Below are positions 6,723 through 16,017 of a stretch of DNA of 47,338 nucleotides, one piece after another. The translations under genes and the position numbers were made by a program. Each line of letters opens with the position of its first letter. Positions within the stretch are counted from its first letter, which is position 1. The stretch comes from Chloroflexota bacterium (GTDB taxonomy: Bacteria; Chloroflexota; Dehalococcoidia; Lucifugimonadales; Lucifugimonadaceae). The stretch lies in the NCBI GenBank assembly GCA_002721615.1, contig PBKW01000007.1, positions 35,567 through 82,904 of the forward strand, given 5' to 3'. The notes below the pieces were generated by a model that worked only from the letters and a program-made list of their open reading frames with translations, made no database searches and was not told the DNA's origin.

Positions 6723-9152
6723 TTAATCTTTTATTAATTCATTCAAATTGAATGCGATTGCTTTATTTTTTGCATCAAGTATTCTTTTATTGGATTCTTT
6801 TTTATTATCCTCAAAATTTAAAAATTTTTTTATATCAGGACTAGGGTCATAGAAACTCAATATTTCTCCAATAGTTTGATTAGCTAATATTTGATAAGCT
6901 CTTTTTTTATTTAATGTGATTTCATCAAACACAGTTTCATTACCATGTTCACCTGGATTAGAGAATTCTTTGATGTATTCTTCAACATAAATATTTGATT
7001 TTTCTAAATTTATTAAAGCTTCATCATATTTTTCTTTAATTTTTAAGATTTCGCCTTTTACCCAATAAGCTTGAGGAATAGGTTTTGGGTTTTCAGTATT
7101 GTTATTTAAATCTATAGCTTTATTTGTAACCTCTAAGGCTTTATCAAATGCTCCTATAGATAGAAAAATATTGGCTGAAACTTTGAAAATATCAGTATAG
7201 TTCGGCATTAACTGAGTTAAATATATATATCTGTTTAAAACTTCGATTTTAAAATCAGGATTTCGAAGGAAAAGATCTAAAGATGTTCTAGCGAGAAACA
7301 TTTCTACGTTATATGAATAAGGATTTATTTTTTCAAAATCCATAAGTCTAGAATATGAATGAATGAGTAATTTAGTTTTTTCTTCTTCATTAAAACCTAA
7401 AGAAGTTGAAATTGCTGATTTTCTAATTAATTTAAAGCTTTCTACAGTATATGTTTCTGAAAAAGGTTTAAGTATCCTTGCATCTTCAATAAACTGTAAA
7501 CCTTCGGATGCTTTTCCTTGCGAAATTAATTCTGATCCTTTAGCTAAATATCTAGATGCTTTTATTGAATTTATTTCATTAATATAGACAAATATTAAAA
7601 TTGCTAATACAGGAATGTTGAATAATAAATATGAATAAGAAGACTTATTTATTTTTATTAAAGATTTTGATTTTTCTTTATTTAACTCTTTAGGGTTTTT
7701 ATTAATTGAAATAACACATAATAAGCTAATTAATACCCAAAAAATTAATGAATCAGATGTGACTGCTAATCCTGTCATTTGTTCTACCATGTGAGAAATA
7801 AATCCTGAAAAAATAGCAATTATTAACATAGATTCAAAAGAAGATGAAAGTGTTTTTTCTTTTAGAAGGTCAAAAATTATTAATAACGAAATTAAAATTA
7901 TTGAAGAAAATGTTATTAAACCTAAAAATCCTAATTCAACTGTTATTCTAAGTAAAATATTATGTGGATCACTAGATACGATAATATCTCTTTGGGGTCT
8001 GATAGTTTGTGGATATAAATAAATGTAAGTATCAGGTCCATAACCTATTAATGGTCTAATTGTCTGTAATTTTAACTCTAAACCATTTGGGCTAGGCCAA
8101 TTTTTTATCAAATCTATTCCTCCTGCCCAAATCTCTATTCTTCCTGAAAATCCTGATCCGCTAACATTAATTCCAGTCTTTTGATTTATTGATAAGTCTA
8201 AATTTTCAGAAATACTTCCTATCCTTTCAGTCAATTTGTCTTCAGGTTTCAAGTCTTCTTTTTTTACAGGAATATAATTTATCAATATAGCTATTAAAAA
8301 ACTTGAAAGAAGTATTGTGATAAATCTAAATATGGATGTGTTAGTTTTTCTTGAGAATAAAATCCAATAGAAAACCACACTAATGAATCCAATGAATATA
8401 CCTGACCATGGGCCTCTACTTAAAGTTAATCCTAAAACAGATAATTGTATTCCGATAATTAATGAAGAAATTATTAGAAAAATTTTATAATTTAACTTAT
8501 CTGAGAGCTGGTTTAATATAACTATAGATAGTGGAATAGTCATAATAAGATATGCTCCAAGATATATTGGATTTCCTAAAGTAGAATAAACTCTTCCTTT
8601 ATTCATCCAAGTGTACCAATCAATGCTATCTGAAAAGAAATGTTGTAAAAGTCCGTAAATACAAACTATAGTGCTACTAGTAATGATTGTAATCAGAATT
8701 CTTTTGATTTGATTATTTTCTTTTCCTTGAAAAAATATTGCTAAAAATATTCCCAAATAACTTATTAAAGAAATTAATGTATTGCCTGCCATTCCACTTT
8801 CTCTTCCCCAAAAACTTACATATGGGACAATAGATAACCAACTAGATAAAAAATTAGAAAATAAAAATAAAAATATTGCTAAAAATAAAAATAAAACTTT
8901 TTTATTTTTTGTGATGGATTCTAAGTAATCTAGTTTTATATTAAATGATAGTTGTAAAGTAATTTTGATTGTTAGCAAAAATATGCTCAGAAAACCAGTA
9001 AAATGTAAAATAGATTCTTTAGGTTGTTGATAAAAAGCGAGAAAGTTGTCTGATGCAAAAACTAAAGGAATAGAGAAAATAGCAAATAAATAAACTGTCT
9101 CTATAGTTAAATTAAGAAAATTAAAAATTTTATATATTTTTTGTTTTCCCAT
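6723..9152 (-). CDS. O-antigen ligase/polymerase-like membrane protein with TPR tail
   Basis: Large (809 aa) polytopic inner-membrane protein of the Wzy_C/O-antigen-ligase superfamily, which transfers or polymerises lipid-linked glycans. Residues about 1-500 carry some 12 hydrophobic segments. The family signatures TLSRGPWSG, IGYGPDTY and DPHNILLRITVELGFLG are present, including the conserved Arg and His. After the last membrane span (near 515-530) the C-terminal 270 residues are soluble with TPR-like helical pairs (for example FDKALEVTNKAIDLN and KYDEALINLEKSNI). This architecture is common in Chloroflexota and other non-LPS bacteria, where the target may be an S-layer or teichoic-type glycan. 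No other glycan genes lie in the window. The ATG at 9152 has no ribosome site. Confidence 0.85.
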   Translation of the reverse strand: MGKQKIYKIFNFLNLTIETVYLFAIFSIPLVFASDNFLAFYQQPKESILHFTGFLSIFLLTIKITLQLSFNIKLDYLESITKNKKVLFLFLAIFLFLFSNFLSSWLSIVPYVSFWGRESGMAGNTLISLISYLGIFLAIFFQGKENNQIKRILITIITSSTIVCIYGLLQHFFSDSIDWYTWMNKGRVYSTLGNPIYLGAYLIMTIPLSIVILNQLSDKLNYKIFLIISSLIIGIQLSVLGLTLSRGPWSGIFIGFISVVFYWILFSRKTNTSIFRFITILLSSFLIAILINYIPVKKEDLKPEDKLTERIGSISENLDLSINQKTGINVSGSGFSGRIEIWAGGIDLIKNWPSPNGLELKLQTIRPLIGYGPDTYIYLYPQTIRPQRDIIVSSDPHNILLRITVELGFLGLITFSSIILISLLIIFDLLKEKTLSSSFESMLIIAIFSGFISHMVEQMTGLAVTSDSLIFWVLISLLCVISINKNPKELNKEKSKSLIKINKSSYSYLLFNIPVLAILIFVYINEINSIKASRYLAKGSELISQGKASEGLQFIEDARILKPFSETYTVESFKLIRKSAISTSLGFNEEEKTKLLIHSYSRLMDFEKINPYSYNVEMFLARTSLDLFLRNPDFKIEVLNRYIYLTQLMPNYTDIFKVSANIFLSIGAFDKALEVTNKAIDLNNNTENPKPIPQAYWVKGEILKIKEKYDEALINLEKSNIYVEEYIKEFSNPGEHGNETVFDEITLNKKRAYQILANQTIGEILSFYDPSPDIKKFLNFEDNKKESNKRILDAKNKAIAFNLNELIKD

Positions 9153-9206
9153 ATTTATATTTTAATATTTTTTTTTCTCTTAATAAATTTGATATTATAG
9201 CGAGTT

Positions 9207-9782
9207 ATGTTCGGTAATAATTTTAATCTTATTAATCCTATAGCATTTGTTGATGTTGCATCTACAAGTTTAGAATTGACCAATGCTAGAATTGTTAGAA
9301 TATCAGTTTTGAAATTCACTGCTAATGGTTCAAAACAGTATAAATCTCATTTAATTAATCCTGAATGTGATATTCCAAAAGATGCTACAAATATTCATTT
9401 GATAAAAAATGAAGATGTAAAAGATGCAAAGCCTTTTAATGCTTATGCTAGATCACTTTCAAAGTATTTATCTGGATGTGACTTAATAGGATTTGGCATA
9501 AAAAGATATGGGTTACCTTTAATAAGAAAAGAATTTAGGAAATCAAAAATTTATTTTCCTGTTAGGAATAGGATTGTGGTAGATTTAATGCAAATTTATC
9601 ATCAAGTTGAACCAAGAAATTTTGTGGCTGCATTTAATAGATTTGTTGGTCCTGATTCTCCTGATCAAAGTAATCCTAAAGAAAGAGTTGAAGGAATGAG
9701 AGAAATTTTGAAAGGTCAGTTAAGAGACTTCCCAGAAATACCTAGAAACACTAATGAAATTTCTAAATGGATCAAATATTAA
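9207..9782 (+). CDS. DnaQ-fold 3'-5' exonuclease homologue, catalytically degenerate
   Basis: The 191-aa protein aligns by eye with DnaQ-like DEDDh exonucleases: FVDVAST (Exo I), INPECDIPKDATNIHLI (the INP..IP..A..IHGI region), LIGFGIKRYGLPLI (Exo II) and NFVAAFNRFVG. However, of the acidic residues needed for two-metal catalysis only Asp16 remains. The Exo I Glu is Ala18, the Exo II Asp is Tyr101, and the Exo III His-x4-Asp is Val161...Glu166. The fold is kept and the frame is intact, so this looks like a pseudo-enzyme and not a decaying gene. It may bind nucleic acid or a replication partner. A TATTAT hexamer eight bases before the ATG suggests leaderless transcription. Confidence 0.7.
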   Translation: MFGNNFNLINPIAFVDVASTSLELTNARIVRISVLKFTANGSKQYKSHLINPECDIPKDATNIHLIKNEDVKDAKPFNAYARSLSKYLSGCDLIGFGIKRYGLPLIRKEFRKSKIYFPVRNRIVVDLMQIYHQVEPRNFVAAFNRFVGPDSPDQSNPKERVEGMREILKGQLRDFPEIPRNTNEISKWIKY

Positions 9783-9803
9783 TATCTTTTCATAAGAAAT
9801 TTG

Positions 9804-10286
9804 TTAAATTCTAATTTTTGGGATTCCTTGAAATTCAATTTCTACACAGGGCATTTGATGAAAAATTCGCTTTGCAATCCAGAATGGTCCCCACCAAGGA
9901 AGTTTTAACTTTTTGTTTAAATAGATCATTTTAATTGCGAATTGTATAAAAATTCTAGGATAACCAGGTCTCTTAGACCAACGTTCAATATATTTTAAGA
10001 TATATTGAATTTTTTCTTCTTGGTTTTCTACGATTCTTGCTTTAGATTTAATATCCCACTTAGGTTCAAATTCTACAGTGTGTAGAGTTACATTTTGGTG
10101 AGTTTTCATATTTGCAACCCAGTCTCTTTTACCTGGATAACCTGATAGAAAAATCTTTTTATGTCCATCCCAGTAATATGTTAATTCTACAACTCTTAAA
10201 ATTTTAGTTTTACTGCCTTTTAAAGAGATTCTTATTAAAAAACTTTTGTTTAGAATTTTTTCTAGTTCACTAGGAATTTCTAGCAA
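9804..10286 (-). CDS. Deazaflavin(F420)-dependent nitroreductase-like (DDN/DUF385) protein
   Basis: 160-aa split-beta-barrel flavin- or F420-binding protein. FLSGYPGKRDWVANMKTHQNVTLH in the middle matches the DDN-family pattern in which a Trp-x-x-Asn-x-x-x-Asn/His-Pro segment follows a glycine turn that binds the deazaflavin phosphate. The C-terminal part is basic and aromatic (LPWWGPFW). Such proteins perform F420H2-dependent reductions of enoates, quinones or nitro compounds. The start is a TTG directly after the stop codon of the 2-hydroxyacid dehydrogenase, so it is probably translated by coupling as the last gene of the ten-gene minus-strand run. The family assignment is by pattern only; a PNPOx-like FMN protein is the alternative. 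Confidence 0.6.
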   Translation of the reverse strand: MLEIPSELEKILNKSFLIRISLKGSKTKILRVVELTYYWDGHKKIFLSGYPGKRDWVANMKTHQNVTLHTVEFEPKWDIKSKARIVENQEEKIQYILKYIERWSKRPGYPRIFIQFAIKMIYLNKKLKLPWWGPFWIAKRIFHQMPCVEIEFQGIPKIRI

Positions 10287-11276
10287 TTAAACTACTCCAT
10301 TTTTTAATTCCTGATTTCCTGAACTTAGTAGAGAAAGGTTTTCTAGCAATATGTCTATTATATTTTCTTCGTACATTCTTGTTTCACCAGCACTGTGAGG
10401 TGTAATAATAATATTATCCAAATCCCAAAAAGGTGAATTCTCAGACAAAGGATCTTCGTTGAAATGGTCAATTCCAGCGCCTGAAATTTCATGGTTTCTC
10501 AATGAATGGAGTAAATCTTGATCATTTACACAACCACCTCTAGCAACATTAATTAGATGAGAAGTTTTTTTCATTTTACTAAGTAAGTTTGAGTCAACTA
10601 TGGATTTTGTTTCTTGAGTTAATGGACAAGCTAGAACCAGAAAGTCTGTTTTGTGAATTAGATTGTTTAAACTACTAATGGGATGTATTTCATCTGCAGT
10701 TCCTTTACCTAATTTTGGGTTTTGTCTTATAGCAATAACATTCATTCCAAATGCTTTTGCGATTTTAGAAATTCTTGAACCTATTTGTCCCAATCCTATT
10801 AGAAGCATAGTTTTGTTTTCTAATTCGTCTTCTCGAATAGTTGAATCAGATATCATGGGTCTCCAAAAATGTTTTTTTTGATTATCTCTTCCATGATGGA
10901 GTAATCTAGTTAAAGATAAGATCATAGAAATTGCATGTTCACTTACAGCATTTTTATTACAGCCTGAAGCATTAGCGAGTTTAATCCCTCTGGATTTTAA
11001 TGCTTTAAGGTCGAATTGATCGTATCCAGCTCCTATAGATTGAATGAATTTTAGGTTTTTTGCCTCATCAAGTAAATTGTTATCCCACAATCCTGATATT
11101 GTTAAGACTTCAACTTTATTAATATTTGCTTTTAAGCTTTCAAAATCCCAATATTGATTAAACTGTATTCCAGTATTTCTAATTTTAAATGCTTTTTCTA
11201 ATTCATAGGCTACATGAGCAAAGCAAATACCATTATTGAATGTTTTTATAATTTGTGCATACGATGTTGATTTCAT
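10287..11276 (-). CDS. D-2-hydroxyacid dehydrogenase
   Basis: NAD(P)-linked 2-keto acid reductase / D-2-hydroxyacid dehydrogenase, 329 aa. The Rossmann motif GLGQIG is at 161-166. The catalytic Arg246 (VARGG), Glu274 (NEDPL) and His294 (TPHSAG) are all in place. The ATG overlaps the stop of the aminotransferase gene by four bases (ATGA type), indicating translational coupling. The adjacent PLP enzyme suggests a logic in which a keto acid released or formed upstream is reduced here; the particular acid is unknown. It is about equally distant by eye from the other family members in the window. Confidence 0.93.
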   Translation of the reverse strand: MKSTSYAQIIKTFNNGICFAHVAYELEKAFKIRNTGIQFNQYWDFESLKANINKVEVLTISGLWDNNLLDEAKNLKFIQSIGAGYDQFDLKALKSRGIKLANASGCNKNAVSEHAISMILSLTRLLHHGRDNQKKHFWRPMISDSTIREDELENKTMLLIGLGQIGSRISKIAKAFGMNVIAIRQNPKLGKGTADEIHPISSLNNLIHKTDFLVLACPLTQETKSIVDSNLLSKMKKTSHLINVARGGCVNDQDLLHSLRNHEISGAGIDHFNEDPLSENSPFWDLDNIIITPHSAGETRMYEENIIDILLENLSLLSSGNQELKNGVV

Positions 11277-12451
11277 GTGAATGTTGAATCTTTTTTATAT
11301 ATGATTTCTTTTAAAGAACTTAATAATTTTTCTATTTCTTCTTCTAGCATAAAGAATGGAATACTTGCTCTTAGACCTTTGATTGAATCCAAGTTGTATT
11401 TTATATCAATATTATATTGAGTTTTTAATTGTTTCCCAATTTTTTCTTCATTGAAGTTTTGAATTTTAAAAGTGACTAAGGGTCCAGAAGCTTGAGATTT
11501 ATAAGGAGTGAACATTTTTACTTCGGGAATTTTCATTAAACCATCTTTTAACATTTGTGTTAATAATTTTGTTCTATCCCAAATTGAATTAATTCCTTTT
11601 TCAGATAAATAATCTAGACTGTATGACCATGTATGAATTAATGGCCAACACCATGGTCCAGATTCGAATTTTTTTGTGTTCTGAGGTATTTTGATCGTTT
11701 CATCCTCATGAATTCCAACTCTTCCAGATACTATATCGTGTTGTAGTTTATTTAATGAATTCTTATTAACATATAGAGCTCCAACAGAATATGGGCCAAA
11801 GGTCCATTTATAAGAAAGTATACTTGCAAAATCGCAATTCATTTCAGTTACATTTATGGGCATTACTCCTACTGAATGAGCCAAATCAACATAAGTAAGG
11901 ATAGATAATTTTTTTGCAAAATCGCAAATCTCTTTAGCAGGCAATTTATGACCTGAGTCTGTAGTCACATGACTAAATGCAATTAGTTTAGTTTTTTTAG
12001 AGATTGCATTTTTAAATATTTCAATTTGTTCTGAAATATCTTCAACTAAAGGTACCATTTTTAATTTTAATTTTCTAGAATCTGCAAGCATTTTGCATGG
12101 GTTTTCTATTGCAGCTTCATCAATAGTTAAAATTATTTCATCATTTTCATTCCAGTTAATAGAATTGAGAACTTTAAGAAATCCATCACTTACACCCAAA
12201 GTTAAAGCTATTTCAGAATATTCAGCTCCAATAAATTTTGCAATATTTTTAACGCTTTCTATTCTTCTAGGATTTTCTATTTCTGGATATAACAAATGCA
12301 TAGGTCCTTTAATATATAGCTCTTCAAAATATTCATTCTGTTTTTTCATTACAGGTGTTGGGATTGCGCTAACAAAACCATTTTGAAACCATAATCTGTT
12401 TTTGATGAGAGGAAAATCTTCTCTGATTTTGTTTATATCTAGATTAGTCAT
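11273..12451 (-). CDS. Class V aminotransferase-like PLP enzyme
   Basis: Fold-type I PLP enzyme of the class V aminotransferase / isopenicillin-N-epimerase-like branch, 392 aa. The cofactor region is clear: AFSHVTTDSGHKLPAKEI, then TYVDLAHSVG with the Asp that contacts the pyridine nitrogen, then SILSYKWTFGPYSVG with the Schiff-base Lys. WFQNGFVSAIPTPV at the start is the family's usual opening. Members act as aminotransferases, amino-acid epimerases, kynureninase-like hydrolases or cysteine desulfurases. A desulfurase role is not supported because no catalytic Cys loop was noticed. It overlaps the amidohydrolase by eight bases upstream and the hydroxyacid dehydrogenase by four downstream, so all three are translated as a unit. 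Confidence 0.85.
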   Translation of the reverse strand: MTNLDINKIREDFPLIKNRLWFQNGFVSAIPTPVMKKQNEYFEELYIKGPMHLLYPEIENPRRIESVKNIAKFIGAEYSEIALTLGVSDGFLKVLNSINWNENDEIILTIDEAAIENPCKMLADSRKLKLKMVPLVEDISEQIEIFKNAISKKTKLIAFSHVTTDSGHKLPAKEICDFAKKLSILTYVDLAHSVGVMPINVTEMNCDFASILSYKWTFGPYSVGALYVNKNSLNKLQHDIVSGRVGIHEDETIKIPQNTKKFESGPWCWPLIHTWSYSLDYLSEKGINSIWDRTKLLTQMLKDGLMKIPEVKMFTPYKSQASGPLVTFKIQNFNEEKIGKQLKTQYNIDIKYNLDSIKGLRASIPFFMLEEEIEKLLSSLKEIIYKKDSTFT

Positions 12452-13733
12452 CAGATACTAATTTGTGATTGAATTTTAGAATTTTACCATTCTGAATTAC
12501 TGAATTAGGATTATTTAAATTCCTGATATTTTGACTTGGATCTTTTTCAAAAGATATAAGGTCTGCATTCAACCCTACTCTAATATTTCCTACCTGATTA
12601 TTTATTCCTAAGCCTTCAGCATTATTGTTTGTAAGAGATTGAATTCCTTCCCAAGGACTAAAACCTAAATTTTCAACGGTGAACCAAGCAGTAGCTGGAG
12701 TGTTATCAAAATGAGCATGAGCCATTCCCACATCCAGTCCTCCTAAAAATCTTACTCCTTTATCATACATATCCAATAGTATTTCTGTTCTTCTATTGTC
12801 ATGTTCGGGATCTTTTTCACTTACATCACCACTTACATCAGTGGATGTCCAATTTGGCATTTGATAGTCAGGAGCATTTTCTCTACGTAAAAGAGTTACT
12901 CCTCCTCCTGGATCAACCCAAATGTTTTTTTCAGCCATTTCTTTTGTGGTTTTTTGATCATAATCTTCCCCATTTTCTGAATTTTCAGAAAGCCAGCTTG
13001 AATGAATAATATGTTTTACTCCAGCATCAACACACTGTTTAATAGATTCAGTAGCATGAGCATGTGCTGCTATAGGTATTCCCAATCTCTCTGTTTCTAC
13101 TACTGCTGCTTTTATAATCTCTGAAGTGTATTGAGCTTTATATCTATTAGATCTAGGAGTAAATCCTCCTCCTGATGCCATAATTTTTATAACTTCTGCT
13201 CCTAGTTTGACCTGTTTTCTAATAGCTTTTAAAACTTCTTCTTTAGTATCGGCTTCAGTTGCAAAAAAATGACAATGACCTGCAGTAGTAGTAATTGGTG
13301 TTCCACTCAAAATAACTTTTGGACTCTTAATAATATTCGATTCAATAGAATTTTTTATGGAAAAAGCAATTTCATTTTTGCTTCCGAGGTCTCTTAAGGT
13401 AGTTACCCCTGAATATAGAGCAGTAGAAAGATTTTTTGCAGCTCTAATTAATAGAGAATCATTATTTTCACTAGTTGCTAATTTGAAAGTGTCTTTTGTT
13501 CCAGCACAATGCATATGAGCATGAGTTTCAATTAAGCCAGGTATTAGAAATACTTTACCTAAATTTATTACTTTATGAGTTTGATCTATATCTTTAGGGA
13601 GTTTATCCTGATGCAAAATATCCGATATAAGGTTATCTTGCACAATTACAGCATGATTTTTTAACCAACCGGTAGTTTGAGAGTTTGAAACAAAAGAAGA
13701 TTTAAATACCTTTTTTATTTTTGTTGAGGACAT
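12444..13733 (-). CDS. Metal-dependent amidohydrolase, imidazolonepropionase/prolidase-like
   Basis: 429-aa amidohydrolase-superfamily TIM-barrel enzyme. Metal-binding residues are visible as HAH in ETHAHMHC, the bridging Lys/SGGG region KIMASGGGF, His in AAHAHATES, His in HIIHSSW, and the late Asp in GGLDVG. Beta-sandwich strands at both ends (IPGLIE and ADLISFEKDP) complete the composite domain. This branch hydrolyses cyclic amides, Xaa-Pro dipeptides or related amide bonds. There is no signal peptide, so it is cytosolic. It sits between the PhyH oxygenase and the PLP enzyme in the ten-gene run; hydrolysis of an imported amide is a reasonable guess. Confidence 0.9.
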   Translation of the reverse strand: MSSTKIKKVFKSSFVSNSQTTGWLKNHAVIVQDNLISDILHQDKLPKDIDQTHKVINLGKVFLIPGLIETHAHMHCAGTKDTFKLATSENNDSLLIRAAKNLSTALYSGVTTLRDLGSKNEIAFSIKNSIESNIIKSPKVILSGTPITTTAGHCHFFATEADTKEEVLKAIRKQVKLGAEVIKIMASGGGFTPRSNRYKAQYTSEIIKAAVVETERLGIPIAAHAHATESIKQCVDAGVKHIIHSSWLSENSENGEDYDQKTTKEMAEKNIWVDPGGGVTLLRRENAPDYQMPNWTSTDVSGDVSEKDPEHDNRRTEILLDMYDKGVRFLGGLDVGMAHAHFDNTPATAWFTVENLGFSPWEGIQSLTNNNAEGLGINNQVGNIRVGLNADLISFEKDPSQNIRNLNNPNSVIQNGKILKFNHKLVSDD

Positions 13734-13765
13734 TTTAAGATTTTATTACTTTTTCTATAATTAAA

Positions 13766-14761
13766 TTAGGCACATTCAGGGAACTCTCCATCCCATCTTC
13801 CAAAAGGAACATCCACGTCACCACCTTCTTGATTTAATTTGGCCATAATTTTTCTTGTTTCCATCCAAGTGTCTTTCCACTTTTTAGAGTCCCTAAACTC
13901 TTTATCAGGATTTTCTTTACTCCTTGCTATAAATCCTGGGAATATTTCTCTACCTGTGTGTTGTCCAATTGGGTTATACCTCAAGTCAAAGCTCCATCTT
14001 ATATTGTCACTAACATTAGAAAGTGAGCCATGAACAGTTCTTTTATGTAGAAGAACAACTCCTCCTTTTTCCATAGGAACAGGAACTGCTCCATCTGCAT
14101 CAAAAAGATTTTCAGGGATTTCTCTTACTCCTGGGATTTTGTAATCATTACAATGTGTTAATAATTCTCCTTTATGACTTCCGGGAACTACTTTTAATGG
14201 GCCAGATTCTACTGGAGCATCTAACAAAGGGAACCAAACAGTTAACATGTTTGTTTCATCAGCTTCCTCTGTAACTACTCCATGATCTTGGTGCCAAATA
14301 GTTGCTCCAAGTATGGATTGACCATGTTCATTTTTGGGAATTTCTCTTTCTGGCGGTTTAATTCTTACATGTTGAACAGGATTTGAATATACTTCTGAAC
14401 CTATTATAGATTCTACAACGTCTAGAATCTGCTCATTGACCAAAGCATTGAATACAGCTGGTCCAAACCAACAAGGAGTATCTTCTTTTACTCCTTGAAA
14501 AGGAAGAGAAAAATCAAAGTAACCTGCATGATTCTCATGTGTTTCTTGCATGATTTTAGTTAATCTTTTACCAAAAGGAAATTCTTCAAATTTTGATGAA
14601 ATTTTTCCATCTTTGAATAGTTCCTCAGCTAGATTATCAAGCACTCCATGATATTCTTCTATAATAGGATCTGTAACTTTTTCAGGGTCAAATACATTTT
14701 TCACTGGAAGGAATCCAAATTCTTCAAAATAATCTAATTGATTTTGTGTTAACTTAGCCAT
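13766..14761 (-). CDS. Phytanoyl-CoA dioxygenase (PhyH) family oxygenase
   Basis: Non-haem Fe(II)/2-oxoglutarate-dependent oxygenase of the PhyH family, 331 aa. The iron-binding facial triad is intact: His157-x-Asp159 in WHQDHG and His244 in RTVHGSLSN. Arg255 (NIRWSFDLRY) is placed to bind 2-oxoglutarate. VVPGSHKGEL is the usual loop before the distal His. Such enzymes hydroxylate a carbon next to a carboxylate, or in ectoine, quorum-signal and phosphonate/sulfonate metabolism. A clear AGAGGA ribosome site precedes the ATG. The gene lies directly downstream of three enolase-superfamily dehydratases, so its substrate is probably part of the same catabolic scheme, but it cannot be named. Confidence 0.9.
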   Translation of the reverse strand: MAKLTQNQLDYFEEFGFLPVKNVFDPEKVTDPIIEEYHGVLDNLAEELFKDGKISSKFEEFPFGKRLTKIMQETHENHAGYFDFSLPFQGVKEDTPCWFGPAVFNALVNEQILDVVESIIGSEVYSNPVQHVRIKPPEREIPKNEHGQSILGATIWHQDHGVVTEEADETNMLTVWFPLLDAPVESGPLKVVPGSHKGELLTHCNDYKIPGVREIPENLFDADGAVPVPMEKGGVVLLHKRTVHGSLSNVSDNIRWSFDLRYNPIGQHTGREIFPGFIARSKENPDKEFRDSKKWKDTWMETRKIMAKLNQEGGDVDVPFGRWDGEFPECA

Positions 14762-14828
14762 TTAATCCTCTTTTTTTTTTAACTTAGATAATAATTTATT
14801 TTTTTGATTTATTTATGTCAATATGTTT

Positions 14829-16004
14829 CTAAATATGAGCAGGTGTTCCGTCTTCTAAGAAATATTCTTCTCTATGCCAGTAATCATTTGATATATAATC
14901 TTTTAGAAATTCCATATTTAAGTCTATTCCCCAACCTGCTCCTTGAGGTAAAGAAAAATAACCTTCTTTTGTTTCAGGAGTGTTGATAACTATATTTTTT
15001 TCTATATCAGTTGGTCCTCTGTGTTCCAATATCACGAAGTTTGGCGTAGAAAATGCGAAGTGAATATTTACCATGGTTGCAACAGGACCCATTGGATTAT
15101 GAGGTGCAATAGATAAATCATTTCCTTCTGCATTGGCAGCAATTTTCTTTAATTCGAGCATTCCTCCAACCAGACATATATCTGGGTTAAAAATATCTAC
15201 AGCTTTAAGACTGATTAATTGACCTGTCTGCCATTTTGTGAATGTGCATTCTCCTGTTGCTAATGGAACGTGGAATTTTTTTCTCAAATCTGCCATAGCT
15301 TGATAATTTTCCATTCTTATAGGGTCTTCTATAAATAAAGGCTTATACGGTCTTACAGTTTCCTCTATTTCTAATGTTTTTGATGGTTCAAAAATTGCAG
15401 CATGAGTATCTAATGCTATATCAAAAGAGTAGCCAAATTTTTCTCTAACAATTTTCATTCTTTCTTCTGCAGCTGCCAATGCATCATTCCATAATAGTGA
15501 TCTGAAGTTAGATGGTAAGGGAGAAGTTTTTATAGCAGTCAAGCCTCTTTCTATAGCTTTTTGAATTGCTTCACATAGTTGTTCAGGAGAATCACCACCA
15601 GCACCATCATATCCTCTAACACGATCTCTGAATTGACCTCCTAGTAATTCATAAACAGGGGAATTTACTGATTTTCCTAGAATGTCCCATAGTGTCATCT
15701 CAATTGCACTTAATGCTGCCATTCCTGAAGATCCTGGAGGAATTCTAGCTCCTTGATACATTCTAGCCCACAGATATTCTATTCTTCTAGGATCTTGACC
15801 AATTAATTGTTCTTCAAAATATTTTACCCAGTGTAAAGTTGCTGAATCTGGTCCCACACAGAATGCTTCTCCAATTCCATAGATGTCATTATCAGTAAAT
15901 GTTTTCACAAGGATGGTATTTCTTACACCAGTTGAAGAATGGAAACCTTTAACTGTTCCCCGAGCTCCTTTTAAAACATAACATTCTATATGAGTAATTT
16001 TCAT
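14829..16004 (-). CDS. Enolase-superfamily dehydratase, GalD-like (copy A)
   Basis: Mandelate racemase/muconate lactonizing-type enzyme whose motifs follow D-galactonate dehydratase. The capping domain (about 1-125) precedes a beta/alpha-barrel with AIKTSP (the strand-2 Lys), metal ligands Asp199, Glu226 and Glu252, and the His-Asp dyad His302/Asp275. Strand 3 reads LDTH, so His201 is placed as the extra base used by acid-sugar dehydratases. Expected reaction: syn- or anti-dehydration of an aldonate to a 2-keto-3-deoxy acid. I place the start at the ATG at 16004, with AAGGAG six bases upstream, and not at an in-frame upstream codon that would overlap copy B. It is 13 bases downstream of copy B. 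Sugar specificity is unresolved. Confidence 0.88.
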   Translation of the reverse strand: MKITHIECYVLKGARGTVKGFHSSTGVRNTILVKTFTDNDIYGIGEAFCVGPDSATLHWVKYFEEQLIGQDPRRIEYLWARMYQGARIPPGSSGMAALSAIEMTLWDILGKSVNSPVYELLGGQFRDRVRGYDGAGGDSPEQLCEAIQKAIERGLTAIKTSPLPSNFRSLLWNDALAAAEERMKIVREKFGYSFDIALDTHAAIFEPSKTLEIEETVRPYKPLFIEDPIRMENYQAMADLRKKFHVPLATGECTFTKWQTGQLISLKAVDIFNPDICLVGGMLELKKIAANAEGNDLSIAPHNPMGPVATMVNIHFAFSTPNFVILEHRGPTDIEKNIVINTPETKEGYFSLPQGAGWGIDLNMEFLKDYISNDYWHREEYFLEDGTPAHI

Positions 16005-16017
16005 TTTTGCTCCTTTT

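Noticed and set aside
11273-12451. Cysteine desulfurase role for the class V PLP enzyme
   Set aside because: No catalytic Cys loop was seen, and no Fe-S assembly genes are adjacent.
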